DNA from: Patellaria atrata CBS 101060
Taxonomy: Eukaryota > Ascomycota > Dothideomycetes > Patellariales > Patellariaceae
Reading direction: 5' to 3'
DNA: 64,000 nucleotides
NCBI GenBank assembly: GCA_010093705.1
Contig: MU006089.1
Span: 3,195,838-3,259,837 of the forward strand
Numbering within the stretch: the stretch's first letter is position 1; each line of letters begins with the position of its first letter. The notes under the pieces are model-generated. The model worked only from the letters and a program-made list of their open reading frames with translations. It did not search any database and had not been told where the DNA came from. The position numbers were made by a program, and so were the translations under genes. Of the stretch, positions 36,879 through 46,984 are shown piece by piece.

Positions 36879-38409
36879 ATGAGATTCTCTATATCCGTCA
36901 TTATCGGCGGACTCCTTTCTATCGCATCTGCAGAAAGGACTGTTACTAAGACTATATATGTTACCGGGCCCCCTCCTACAGGCTCTAACCCTACGCCAGT
37001 TGCACATAATGTCCAACATGGCGCCGTTGTGACTCCCCCGACTGGACCTCATTCCTCACATTGGACGAACGATGGGACAGTCACTTCTGTCCGAGTGAAT
37101 ATCAAACATGACTCAACTTATCTCCCGTCTCCAGGAACATATACCGACCCATATAGGCCCAACCACAGCATTAGTATGAATGCAGCGGAGTGGTCTTCTA
37201 AAAGAGGCTGGACTACGGTAAGAATCTTTGCTAATTGATACTGTCTCTCTCAGACTAACGTTGCATATACAGCTCTCAAAATCATACCAGACAGTGTACG
37301 CCTTCACTGCAGGAGGAGCTGCCACTCACACTGGTGTCGAAGCAATCTATCAGGGTGTTCATTTTATTTCTGTCCACATCGTTGTCATCGTCGAGGTATC
37401 ACCTGATACATACTCCGTAAAATCGACTGTGTCGGGTACTCCAGTCTTCACCCCACACTACCAGACCACATACCCAGCCTCTGACCAGACTGGTGACGAG
37501 CGTCCTGCAGCTGCAACCCATACCGTACAGTTGCGTGCTGACAATGGTGTTGTTCGTTTCGTTCCTGATCATATTAATGGCGCCGAGGTCGACGATGTAG
37601 TCAACTTTGTCTTTCTCGTCCGTGAGCACTCTGCAACACAATCGACGTTCGAAACCCCTTGCACCCCTCTAGACGAAGGTTTCGACTCCGGCCTCGTTTC
37701 CAACACAGGTAACATCACCTCCCCAGAATTCACCCAATCCTTCACCGTCGCCAGCGTCGAGAAACCCCTCTGGTTCTACTGCAAGCAGAAACAGGCCAAC
37801 CACTGCGGCCAAGGTATGGTCTTCGGCATCAACCCGGGCAACTTGATGGGTCAATTCATCAACAACGCCAAAGTGCAGAACGGCGCCCTCGTCACCCTTC
37901 CTCCCCCAGCAGCCACCCCTACAACGGCAGCTACCAGCACTTGCTGCTCCGCCACCGCTACACAAACAGTCACGGTATCCGGCGGCCTCGCCAACGGCGT
38001 CAACACCCTTCAGTTCTCTCCACCCTTCCTGAGACACGCCAAAAAGAATACCCACATTAAATTCGACTTCCGCCGGCTAAACCACACCCTGACCGAGTCA
38101 ACCCTGCACAACCCCTGCAAAGCAAAGGCCGAAGGCTTCGACAGCGGCTTCAATTTCTTCAACGAGAACGACGTCCCCGGCTCCAAGCTGCTGGATTTCC
38201 TCGTCAATACTGAGGACGACGTGCCGAGATGGTTTTATTGCAGGCAGGCAAATGGCACGCCTAATGGACACTGTAGTAATGGGATGGTGTTTGCGTTTAA
38301 TGTCAATGAGGAGGAGTTTGAGGAATTTCAGCGGAATGCGAATGCGACGTTGGAGGATGTGCCGGCGGCGAGGAGCAAGAGGGGGTATGCGAGGTTTTAT
38401 GAGGCGTGA
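36879..38409 (+). CDS. Secreted tandem cupredoxin-like protein
   Basis: Two exons, 36879-37217 and 37273-38409 (491 aa); the intron has a CTAAC branch site 18 nt before its acceptor. A signal peptide (FSISVIIGGLLSIASA) precedes a Pro/Thr/His-rich region of about 170 residues. Two plastocyanin/azurin-like domains of the fungal extracellular serine-rich type follow. Domain 1 begins HTVQLRADNG and has CTPLDEGFDSG and WFYCKQKQANHCGQGM, which supply His, Cys, His and Met copper ligands. Domain 2 begins TQTVTVSGG and has NPCKAKAEGFDSGF and WFYCRQ...GHCSNGM. In domain 2 the first ligand position reads Gln rather than His, so its copper site may be altered. There is no C-terminal hydrophobic GPI signal. 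A role in the wall or extracellular space is inferred; fungal homologs are often induced in host contact. Confidence 0.9.
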
Positions 38410-39111
38410 GAGCTGTACATTTTCGTTGGTTCAATTGATATCTGTCGAAGAGCATGTGCGGTGCAAATAATGTGTGTATTTAGGGTGTTGGAAAACTTCA
38501 TTCGTGATGTTTTGGCGTTCCGGTCTTTAGTTCTGCGTTTGAACGTTCTATCTCGATTTGCAATAAATGATTATCTTTCTGGGTTCCATTTATACAGTAC
38601 GAGTAGAGATAGGGTTGTAGACTCCCACGTTCAATGCTTCCGGTATCGTTACTGCGAAATGAAAAGTTTGATTCGAAGGAATTTGATAACTATCAGTCCT
38701 AGACTAGTGACATATTGCTAGCAACACATATTACAAAGAATGGACAATCGAGGCTCTGAAATCGGTAGCTTATATTAGCTTCTCCAAAATCCTCTTCATA
38801 ATCATCTACGATGGCGCAGTAATAAGATTCCCAATCTGAACTCCCTTTTCCAGGCCTTTGGTACTCTCCTGCAACCCTCAATTAGGGGTTCCTTCCTCGG
38901 TAGCGGTTTGATTACTTCCGACCCTCCTTAAAAGCTGTCTGACGGCTCGATTAAAAGCTATTGTAGTGACCAAAAGTATTCAGCCGTCTCAATCAAAGAA
39001 CAAGATCATCTTCAGGGGGTTCCTTTTCGTCCTAGTGGGTTTCATTAGGGGTAGTACGTAATAGAAGCATTTTATAGATTGGAATGCGCATAATCTTGAG
39101 CTTCAATTTCT
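38410..39111. other. Convergent intergenic spacer
   Basis: The spacer lies between the 3' ends of the cupredoxin gene (+) and PRP18 (-). No gene is seen. Confidence 0.5.
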
Positions 39112-40206
39112 TCATCCCATGAGCTGTAATTGATCGTCCGGTGGCCACCTCGTCTGGGCAAAGCTCAAACATCGTTTAATGCTCTGCAAGTACTTCCGGG
39201 TCACCTCATCGCTCATGATATGTGCAGCATTCTTATCGCTCTCATGGAGTTTCTCGCGAGCAGAACGTTCGTGGATACCAACCATAGTAACACCAATAGG
39301 CCATGCTGCTTTTCCAATACTAAGCGTCAGATACCCATCGTTGGCATCCACATATCTTCTCTCCTGACTTGCCCTGACAATCTCTACAACGGGATCCAAG
39401 ATCCCATCATCCAGCTCCCCTTTCTCCAATTTCCTGAAGAATGGTATCATATTATCTCTCGCTTGTACCATAGCATTGAATGCGGCCTTGCCCTGAAAAC
39501 TTGTCTTCACATCATCCAGTCGTCTGGCCATTGCGATGGCCCACTCTCTGAACACCATATCAAAATAACTTGCGAGCTGCCTAAAGAGAAACTTCCTTCC
39601 CTCCGCATCTTTAGGTACCTTGGTAGGGACCTTCATATCCTTCTCAAATACAAGTTCCAGCGTCGTGGGTATTGGACCATCGCTCATCTTGGGCTTAAGC
39701 GCGATGCCCATGATCTTTTTATATCTGCGTAATCGCTGCTTATGCATCTCCCCAAACAACCGCGCCGGCTCCCCTAGCTCTCGTAGCTTGGCTATCAACT
39801 CATCATCCGCAATATCCTCGTCCTCGGGGACAGGGGTACCATCCTCTTCCGCATTTTTGCTCTTAGGAGGCAAGTCTGCTAGCCCTAGCCGTTTCCTCCT
39901 CGCTCTTTCTTCAGCTTCCTCCTCCTCTTCACGCCTCAGTCGGGATTCCTCAGCTAAACGCCGCTTCTTCTCCTCACGGACGGCAGCTTTTTCTAGTTCC
40001 TCATCCTCAAGTTTGCGTTTCTTTTCGAGGCGTTCCAGCCGCTGTTTCTCGAGTGCTTCCTGTTCGGCGAGATAGGCCGCTTGCTTTTGGGCTTCTATTT
40101 CTGAGCGCTTGAGGTACTTTTTGGGTGCGGGATCGGAGGAGGAGGTGGTCTTTGGGGGGATTTTAGCCTTGGAGATTTGGGATTGCATTAATTTTGCGAA
40201 GTCCAT
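39112..40206 (-). CDS. PRP18: Pre-mRNA-splicing factor 18
   Basis: A single exon of 364 aa. PRP18 acts in the second step of splicing, stabilising exon-loop 1 contacts in U5 snRNP together with Slu7. The N-terminus holds the conserved KKYLKRSEIE segment and a long charged helix (about residues 35-115, rich in Glu, Lys and Arg). The acidic linker DEDIADDELIAKLRELGEPARLFGE follows, and then the C-terminal five-helix Prp18 domain with FLFRQLASYFDMVFREWA, DNMIPFFRKLEKGEL, DGYLTLSIGKAAWPIGVTMVGIH and RKYLQSIKRCLSFAQ. The GKAAWPIGVT loop is the near-invariant CR loop needed for the second step. Length and order match the family. It shares a 366-bp divergent spacer with SAP18. Confidence 0.97.
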   Translation of the reverse strand: MDFAKLMQSQISKAKIPPKTTSSSDPAPKKYLKRSEIEAQKQAAYLAEQEALEKQRLERLEKKRKLEDEELEKAAVREEKKRRLAEESRLRREEEEEAEERARRKRLGLADLPPKSKNAEEDGTPVPEDEDIADDELIAKLRELGEPARLFGEMHKQRLRRYKKIMGIALKPKMSDGPIPTTLELVFEKDMKVPTKVPKDAEGRKFLFRQLASYFDMVFREWAIAMARRLDDVKTSFQGKAAFNAMVQARDNMIPFFRKLEKGELDDGILDPVVEIVRASQERRYVDANDGYLTLSIGKAAWPIGVTMVGIHERSAREKLHESDKNAAHIMSDEVTRKYLQSIKRCLSFAQTRWPPDDQLQLMG

Positions 40207-40572
40207 GATTGTAACTCAGTCTTCTCCTATCTTCTTTAGGTAGAGACTCAAAGTAGTGGATTCAATGTAGTCTCTTCCAAACTCACAAGAATTCTGAAGT
40301 GCTTCGCCGCCAACCTGGCGCGAGAACATGTGGAGACGGAAAATCTTCGGAAGCTTCTGACCTTTGAGCTTCAAATCAGCACAAAAGTTAAACAAAGAAC
40401 TCAAGTTTACTCCCCGAATTGAACGAAAGTATTTCTCTCACTCGTCATGAGAATCACTGATATAAATCTCCTACCACTACAAATGCGCTAACCATATCGT
40501 CAACTCCATCACCATAGCATCAACCCGCCTTACCACCACTTCTCTTCTACTATCATCGCAGCTACATCCACG
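40207..40572. promoter_or_regulatory. Shared divergent promoter, PRP18 / SAP18
   Basis: PRP18 (-) and SAP18 (+) start 366 bp apart and face away from each other. Both products act in mRNA or chromatin processes, so co-regulation is plausible but inferred. A 62-codon minus-strand frame here has no visible support. Confidence 0.6.
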
Positions 40573-41325
40573 ATGTCAACCGCCAAAACTGACCGCCAAA
40601 CCACGACCCCCTTCCTCCTCAAACTCTTCTACCGCACCTCCTTCTCTCACAACCCCTCCGAATTTCTCCCACACCTCCCCACGCCGCCTCACCTCCAAAT
40701 CTACACCTGGCAAACCTGCACCCTGCGCGAACTAACCCACCTAGTCGCATCGGTACCCTCTCTACTACCTTCACCCGCAATAGGCACCCGCCTCGTCTTT
40801 AAACTCATATTCCCCGACACGCGACCTCCAGGGGGTGCAGGACGGGGTGGTGGACCAGGCGGAGGCAGAGAGGAGGCGCGGTACATCACCAAGGAGTTGG
40901 GAAGTGTGGTCGTCGGAGGTGGAGGACCCGGTATCAAAGGCGATGACCGGGACACGGAGATGCAGGACGGTGATGCCGCGGGAGGAGGCGAGTTGGACGA
41001 CCTGTCGGGAGATGCGGAGAAGACGCTCGAGTCGGCGCGCTTTGTCATCGGGGATTATGTCTCGTGTGCTATTTATCCGCCCCTACCTAATGGAGATGTT
41101 GCACCTGCGGTTCCAGCAGCGGGTTTCAGGGCCGGGAGGGGAGGAGAGTATGCGGCGCCAAGGGGTGGCGGGATGAATGGGTTTGGAGGTAGGGGAGGGC
41201 GTGGTGGACCAAGGCAATTTGAAGGTGGAAGGGGAAGCATTCCGAGTGGCGAGTGGAGAAGAGGGGAGAGGCTACCGGATACTGGGTACGGAAGGGGAAG
41301 AGGGGGTAGGGGTAGGGGATGGTGA
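40573..41325 (+). CDS. SAP18: SAP18-like Sin3/ASAP complex subunit
   Basis: A single exon of 250 aa. SAP18 has a ubiquitin-like fold and works in Sin3 histone deacetylase and ASAP/exon-junction complexes. The core blocks are TTTPFLLKLFYRTSF, LQIYTWQTCTLRELTHLV, PAIGTRLVFKLIFPDTR and, after a Gly-rich insert, ESARFVIGDYVSCAIYPPLPNGDVAP. This order is that of fungal SAP18, in which the domain is split by a Gly/Asp-rich insertion (about residues 85-150). The C-terminal 70 residues are RGG-like (GRGGRGGPRQ, GRGRGGRGRGW), which suggests RNA binding or arginine methylation. It should be nuclear. Confidence 0.93.
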   Translation: MSTAKTDRQTTTPFLLKLFYRTSFSHNPSEFLPHLPTPPHLQIYTWQTCTLRELTHLVASVPSLLPSPAIGTRLVFKLIFPDTRPPGGAGRGGGPGGGREEARYITKELGSVVVGGGGPGIKGDDRDTEMQDGDAAGGGELDDLSGDAEKTLESARFVIGDYVSCAIYPPLPNGDVAPAVPAAGFRAGRGGEYAAPRGGGMNGFGGRGGRGGPRQFEGGRGSIPSGEWRRGERLPDTGYGRGRGGRGRGW

Positions 41326-42306
41326 GGGTTTGAGGGTTTGAGGGATTTCTTGGGACGCGAGTTCTATCTATGAGGTGATTAGGGAGGGAAAGCCTCCTTA
41401 GAGAGTCATATGAGAGATTCTAGGAGTGATTGTAAGAGTAATGCATACGTAGCGGGGGGTCAAAATATATTTGAAGATTCTCAGTCTGGCTCGGCCTAGA
41501 CCATACCCCTTCCCTCGTCCTAGCACCCTTGCCTTCAATGAGATATCTCCTTAGTCCCGCTGTACAGTACAAGCGCGATATGAGTAGAAGAAGTCGAAGT
41601 CCGCATAGTACAAAATAGTTCGGGAGAAAGCGACCAGGGCAAAGCAGGAGTCGTTAGAATCACTTGAGGCTGTCATTCCTGAATTGCCAAAGTCAGATAC
41701 GAGATCCCAAATCTTCACAACCTGGACTAAAGATCGTAGGAAAGGGAATTCACATCGAGCGATACTAAATACCTAATCGAGTTAAAGGTCGTAGAAGAAT
41801 GATGACTGAGCATGTGAAACTAAACCTCCTGACCGTAACTCCGAAGGTATTGTCCGACCACATCCTCATCAAGAGTTCAAGATCACATCCTTCGAACATC
41901 CAGCGAATATCGAGCGAACATAGTCTATGCCTCATCTAGAAGAAGATTAGCCAAAATATGCAGTCTAATCGATTGGCAAATACACCACTTGAATGATGAA
42001 CAATTAGTGTTAATAGGAGCCACAACACCTTCGCACTTAACTCGGTATATGATGCCTTAATCATATTAACCTGTACGGGCGGATTTACGAAAGGACGGCA
42101 AATGATGAGAAGAACAAGAGACCATGACAACACCATAAACCCCACTCTTACGTCGTTAGTCCTGAACCGAGGTGTAGATTAAGATATCAAAGTAGATAAA
42201 AGCACACGGTCTCCCTGCGATTCAGCTCATTAAAACTCAATCGAGAGTACAATAGGCTTTACGCTTTTTACTTCTGTATCAGTTTTAAGTAAAAGGAAAC
42301 TCTAAG
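41326..42306. other. Intergenic region, about 1 kb
   Basis: This lies between SAP18 and the reductase gene. A 69-codon minus-strand frame (41936-42145) is hydrophobic but unsupported. Nothing else is seen. Confidence 0.5.
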
Positions 42307-43904
42307 ATGAGGGTTCTTCTTACAGGTGGGAGTGGCTTTATCGCCGCTCATATTTTGGATGAGTTACTTGCGAAAGGGTATGATATCACATAAGATGCAA
42401 TTCTGCTCGAAGCAAGCTACTAATCTCTTGTAGGCATTCAAGTAAGCTGATTAAGGTATTCCATTAGCTGTAAACGGGAGAGTATACAGACACTTCAAAC
42501 GCACTCTTAGATCCGAGCTGACTGTAGGACTACTGTATGCCTAGAGAAGCTATCTGGTAGGAATCCCTATACGGACAATTCATTATTCTATACCAAAATA
42601 CTATGTTTATTTACTTAACGCGATAGTATAATTTGTTGTAGAACACGTAAGGTATTATCCGTATGGGGATTCCTGCCATAGATAGCTCCTCTGCGGCATA
42701 CAGTAGTCCTACAGTTAACTTGGGTCTAAAAGTACGTTTTGAAGTGTCCGTATACTTTCCCCTAAAAACCTCTTACTATCTCTTATGCACTGAATATGCT
42801 CGTAAAGAGTCAGGGGCGTGAATTTGCTAACCACGGTTCTCAGTCGTCACCACCGTCAGGTCTCAGGAAAAAGCAGATAGGATAAAAGAAGCGCACCCAA
42901 ATACGCCGAAAGAGCAGCTTGATTTCGTGATTGTCGAGGATATAGCCGTTGAAGGTGCATTCAATAAGGCGGTTGTATCTGATCCGCCATTCGAAGCAAT
43001 TATTCACACTGCGTCACCTTTCCATTATAATGTCACAGATATTCAGAAAGATCTCATCGATCCCGCCGTCATAGGCACAACGGGTATCCTAAAGAGTACG
43101 AAGGCCAATGCTCCTACCGTGAAGAGAATAGTCATCACCTCGTCATTTGCCGCGATAGTGAATCCGAAGAAGGGATTGTGGCCGGGACACACATATAGCG
43201 AAGTAGATTGGAATCCCGTCACCCTCGAGGATGCCAAAGCGAATCCACAGGATGGATATAGAGCGTCCAAGACTTGGGCCGAGAAAGCGGCCTGGGAGTT
43301 TGTAGAGAAGGAGAAGCCGAATTTCTCCATTACGACGATTAACCCTCCATTCGTCTTTGGGCCTATCGTTCATTATTTGAATTCTCTTTCGGCCCTTAAC
43401 ACGTCCAATCTGCGGATTAGGGACCTTATCGACGGAAAGTTCAAGGAGAAGTGTCCACCGACAGGCACTTTTATATGGACTGATGTTCGTGATTTAGCCA
43501 CAGGCCGTAAGTCGCTCTAACTCTCTTCATGCTACAAGTATTAACACAACACATAGACGTGAATGCTTTGGATACCCCTGAAGCGGTCGGAAGGAGGATA
43601 TTCTTTACTGCCGGGTAAGTCAAGCCTATTATTTTGTTCATTTGTTTCATAGGTCATGCAGGATATTAACACTTCCCAAATCAGTAAATTCTCGAACAAT
43701 GAGTTAGTAGACGCTATCAGAAGGCACTTTCCTGAATACTAAGACAAACTACCAGCGCCTAATGACGAGGCTGGCGGTTATCCCTCAGGTGGACTCTATT
43801 CCTTTGATAATAATAGGGCAAAGGAGATTCTCGGTATCAAGTTCAGGACTCTAGAAGAGTCAATCGCGGATACCGTGAAAAGTCTCAAGGCGGTTGGCTT
43901 ATGA
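42307..43904 (+). pseudogene. GRE2-like NADPH-dependent aldehyde/methylglyoxal reductase with a premature stop
   Basis: Five exons fit the extended SDR family: 42307-42377, an 8-nt microexon 42434-42441, 42844-43506, 43557-43614 and 43685-43904. All phases agree, and the microexon rebuilds LLAKGHSIVTTVRSQEK. The Rossmann start is RVLLTGGSGFIAAHIL; the catalytic part has ITSSFAA and the YRASK motif (Tyr-x3-Lys), with NPPFVFGP and FIWTDVRDLATG later. In the last exon TAA at 43740-43742 interrupts an otherwise intact reading (FPEY, stop, DKLPAPNDEAGGYPSGG) that runs on for 53 codons to TGA at 43902-43904, so about 16% of the protein would be lost. The second intron (402 nt) contains a MITE. The enzyme family reduces methylglyoxal and other aldehydes or ketones. 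The gene may be a recent pseudogene, or the stop a sequencing error. Confidence 0.85.
42476..42762. mobile_element. Foldback MITE inside an intron
   Basis: Two arms of about 100 bp, 42476-42576 and 42658-42762, are inverted complements with roughly 80-85% match by eye. The shared core includes GTATAC near the ends, ACTGTAGGACTACTGTATGC in the middle and GGAATCCC at the inner edge. A non-repeated centre of about 80 bp separates them. TA flanks both sides (42471-42472 and 42763-42764), suggesting a Tc1/mariner-type target site, although the outermost 3-4 bases of the arms do not align cleanly. There is no coding capacity. It lies entirely in the second intron of the reductase gene and leaves the splice sites and branch region intact. 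Confidence 0.82.
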
Positions 43905-44519
43905 GTCACAGCTCACACGTTTCAGATTCGTGTTCGCTTCTTGTTCGACTGTCATTTACGAATCATGGTTCGCGTTAATGTATCGGACGTTACACACGAT
44001 GGCTGGTTCTTTGTTTAAAACTTTGGCCTCGTCGCAGACTGATCACCACTTGTTCAATACCACAACAACAGCTTACTATACTGTCGAAAAATTCAAATTC
44101 ATCAAAAATTTTATAGATATTCTCTTCTCTATCACGGTTAATATCTTTCAGACCTCTGCACGCTTGTTAAAAGTATTACTAGCAGACTATTATTGAGCTA
44201 AGTATTAGTAAGATTTCAACTATCAGTATCGTTAAGTGTTATGAATGATTAGGAGTAGAATCAGGGATACCTCGAGAAAGTCGGTGCGTACTACTGCTGC
44301 AACCTACATCGATAAATCATTTACCTTGTACGATTAAGAAATCTACGAACGTTTTGTTCATTCCTATATAGTCCACCAGGTCGAGTTGGAGAAAGACTAG
44401 TAAGGCAGCGTATATTAGGCGAACGCTCAAACGTTTGTAAAGGATAGCTCAAAACCATAGCTCAACACACCCCGATACCTGTAGTAAAATATGGCAACTT
44501 CAACCAGGCAGTAAAGCGT
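43905..44519. other. Intergenic spacer
   Basis: This lies between the two damaged genes and is AT-rich. A 100-codon + strand frame overlapping the reductase 3' end shows no family features. Confidence 0.5.
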
Positions 44520-46030
44520 ATGTTCAATGAACTGCTATTTAAAATCTGCTCCTACCTCCCCGCAAAAACGATAACCCGCAATCAAGTCGGAACGACAACC
44601 TTATATTATCTCGATGTTCTCAGTTTTCGACTGGTATGCGGTTCTTGATCTATGGCAGGACTTTACTTCCTGTCAGAAATTCCAGACTGTATACCTCTAT
44701 CCTAGTTCGAAATCTATAGGACGTTTCGAAGAGATTTGTGCGCACCCACAATTCTCGAAAGGAATCAGAGAAGCCATTTTCAGCGGTCTTCGACATAAAA
44801 AGAAATATTGTGGTACTTTGACCGAATATGACGAATTATGCAAGAAGCATCAATCTCTAAGGGGGATATCCAACAGGATTCTGGCTGAATCTCATTGTCC
44901 TTTTCGCCGAAAAGGTTGCGTGAGAGACACTCGCCATCGCAACTGTACTCATCACTTCGACTTTCTCACGGATAGATACCGGGATCAGAGAGAAGTCCTT
45001 CGAAAACAATATCTCCTGAGAGCTCTTAAAAAGGCTTTCAGTACCCTCACCGATCTAACTACACTAACGTTCCTCAATGAAGCGGAGGATACACACCCGG
45101 CTCTTAATATCACGAGAGAGTTTAGAAGATATGTTCATTCTAGAATTGAGATGCTCGGACAATCAAATAAGCTATCCTATTTCAAATTGCCCTGGTATCT
45201 ATCCCCGTGTTACGGCTAGTTCTAAACCTCGGGGGTGATTCTTTTCTGAACGGCACCTTTCTAAGTGAGTAAAGTACTGAGCGGGAGCAGAAAGCAGAAG
45301 AAGAGGACGGCGGCGATTTCAAGAAGGTTGACTACCAACCATTTAAGATCTTACAAGCTTTTCCTAATCTTGAGACACTTTCCGTACAGGATGGGAAGGG
45401 AGATTTTTTCCACTGTCTGCAGATGATCTTAGGAGAAAATTAGAAGCGGGGACCTGGACGGATCTTCGATCGTTGACGCTTAAGAAAATCAAACTCGAAT
45501 CCGTACCGCTCAGTAAATTCCTCGTCGCCCACGCTGGCACTCTTCGTGAGTTGACCTCGAACGGATTAGTTCTTTGATTACGGACTTCATTCTATTCGAC
45601 CATGCCATTACAGAATTAATCTAAAACGCGAACTTCTTCCACTTTTCGCTGCGCTTCAGGAACTGTTAAATCTAGAGCAGGTCCACGTTACTCTACGCTG
45701 CATAGATGTGAAGGACACGTGGACCGACTGGTCAGATATCTTTCCGTGGGGTGACATTGTGGAAGTACAAGATCTCCGCATTGGAGAACATGATTTTACC
45801 GGCCCTTACGATATCGGCCAGTGGGTCAGGGAAACGATGAGGTTGCGCAAACTTGGATATGTCATTCCGAACTTTACCTCTTAGCGACCGCTACCTGGGC
45901 GCAAAAGGTCCCTTCTCTTATACGGCATATAGGACTCGACACACTTGAGCATAATAGGGCAAATATATCTTTAGACTCCTTCTATCATGTAAGTCATAAC
46001 TTGACCACACAGAAGATTCTCCCGGCCTAG
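44520..46030 (+). pseudogene. Broken F-box / leucine-rich-type gene
   Basis: Coding blocks of one F-box-type protein appear in successive frames. At 44520 the frame reads NELLFKICSYLPAKTI, then LSFRLVCGS before a stop. From 44614 another frame runs for 201 codons, with VYLYPSSKSIGRFEEICAHP and, later, LTDLTTLTFLNEAED. After 45219 further blocks follow: DFKKVDYQPFKILQAFPNLETLSV, TWTDLRSLTLKKIKLE, and NLEQVHVTLRCIDVKDTWTDW near 45670-45725. At least three or four frame changes or stops separate them and no intron model removes them all. Intact relatives are substrate-recruiting F-box proteins, a large variable family in filamentous ascomycetes. It carries one arm of the inverted repeat described below. 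Confidence 0.75.
45199..45316 (+). repeat. Inverted repeat, left arm (118 bp)
   Basis: This arm matches the reverse complement of 46355-46469 with one 3-nt difference in an AGA run and otherwise no mismatch that I can see. It lies inside the broken F-box gene. The two arms are about 1.04 kb apart. Confidence 0.93.
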
Positions 46031-46354
46031 GATTCCGCATCCATTCCAAGAACATTTCCTTTCTAACATCAAACTCTTCCTACTTTACAGAATATCTAAA
46101 AATGTATTAAGGTCTCCAAATTATATCAGGCGCCACCCGGATTTATCAACCATGGTAGTAATCGGTGTTGACAATGCCCACAGGGGGGATGGGGAAAGGG
46201 AAAACACAAAGTTCGAAAAAGCATTGTGCTGAAGACTTCTGACATCGGAAGGAGAGTTTTGCGGCTGGAGTGCTGGATTCTTAACATTACCACCGGCCAC
46301 GCTGGGACTTGAATTGAAGCGCGGCCGCGGCAGTGACTTCCTTAGATGGGCCCC

Positions 46355-46469
46355 TCGCCGCCGTCCTCTTCTGCTTTCTGCTCCCGCTCAGTACTTTACT
46401 CACTTAGAAAGGTGCCGTTCAGAAAAGAATCACCCCCGAGGTTTAGAACTAGCCGTAACACGGGGATAG
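46355..46469 (-). repeat. Inverted repeat, right arm (115 bp)
   Basis: This is the complement of 45199-45316. Similarity stops abruptly on both sides (inner edge at TCGCCGCC, outer edge at GGGGATAG). It lies outside any intact gene and looks like a recent inverted duplication of part of the F-box gene. Confidence 0.93.
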
Positions 46470-46603
46470 CGGCATTTATGCTTTGCAGAAGAAAGTGAAT
46501 GTTTTAAACAGAAGATACAGCAACGCCTAGCGCACAAGGGTAACAATAATTAGTATAGCTAAATAGCCCTTATCTTTTGCTATATATCTCTAGATTTTGC
46601 TAA

Positions 46604-46703
46604 NNNNNNNNNNNNNNNNNNNNNNNNNNNNNNNNNNNNNNNNNNNNNNNNNNNNNNNNNNNNNNNNNNNNNNNNNNNNNNNNNNNNNNNNNNNNNNNNN
46701 NNN
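46604..46703. other. Assembly gap, exactly 100 N
   Basis: A run of exactly 100 N is the usual placeholder for a gap of unknown size. The right edge is A-rich. Contig order across it depends on scaffolding. Confidence 0.97.
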
Positions 46704-46800
46704 AAAAAAAAAGAAAAAACAAATAATATATTTATATATATACAGAAATCATAAAGTAATGGCAGCAAACTTTGGGGTGCTGTTTTTGTGGGGTGGACAT

Positions 46801-46835
46801 GAGAGTGATTCTTTGCTAAACGGCACCTTTGTAGG
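46801..46835 (+). repeat. Third, partial copy of the F-box-derived segment
   Basis: GTGATTCTTTGCTAAACGGC followed by ACCTTT closely matches the inverted-repeat segment, which reads GTGATTCTTTTCTGAACGGC then ACCTTT at 45235-45260. It sits just right of the 100-N gap in the same orientation as the left arm. It encodes DSLLNGTF against DSFLNGTF in the F-box gene and may be a remnant of a paralog. Confidence 0.6.
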
Positions 46836-46984
46836 ATGCACGTGTACACGTAACCTTAAAAAGAGTCAGGTAAGTCTGCAGAAGGCATCAGCCTAGGGAT
46901 ACGCTTCAGATCCAGGAGAAATCGACAATATCTGTGACAATTCCTAAAAGTTAGCAGTTTCCCATCCACCTGCCGTAGTCTCCC

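Noticed and set aside
43894-44196. 100-codon frame after the reductase gene
   Set aside because: It overlaps the 3' end of the reductase in another frame and looks like chance AT-rich reading.
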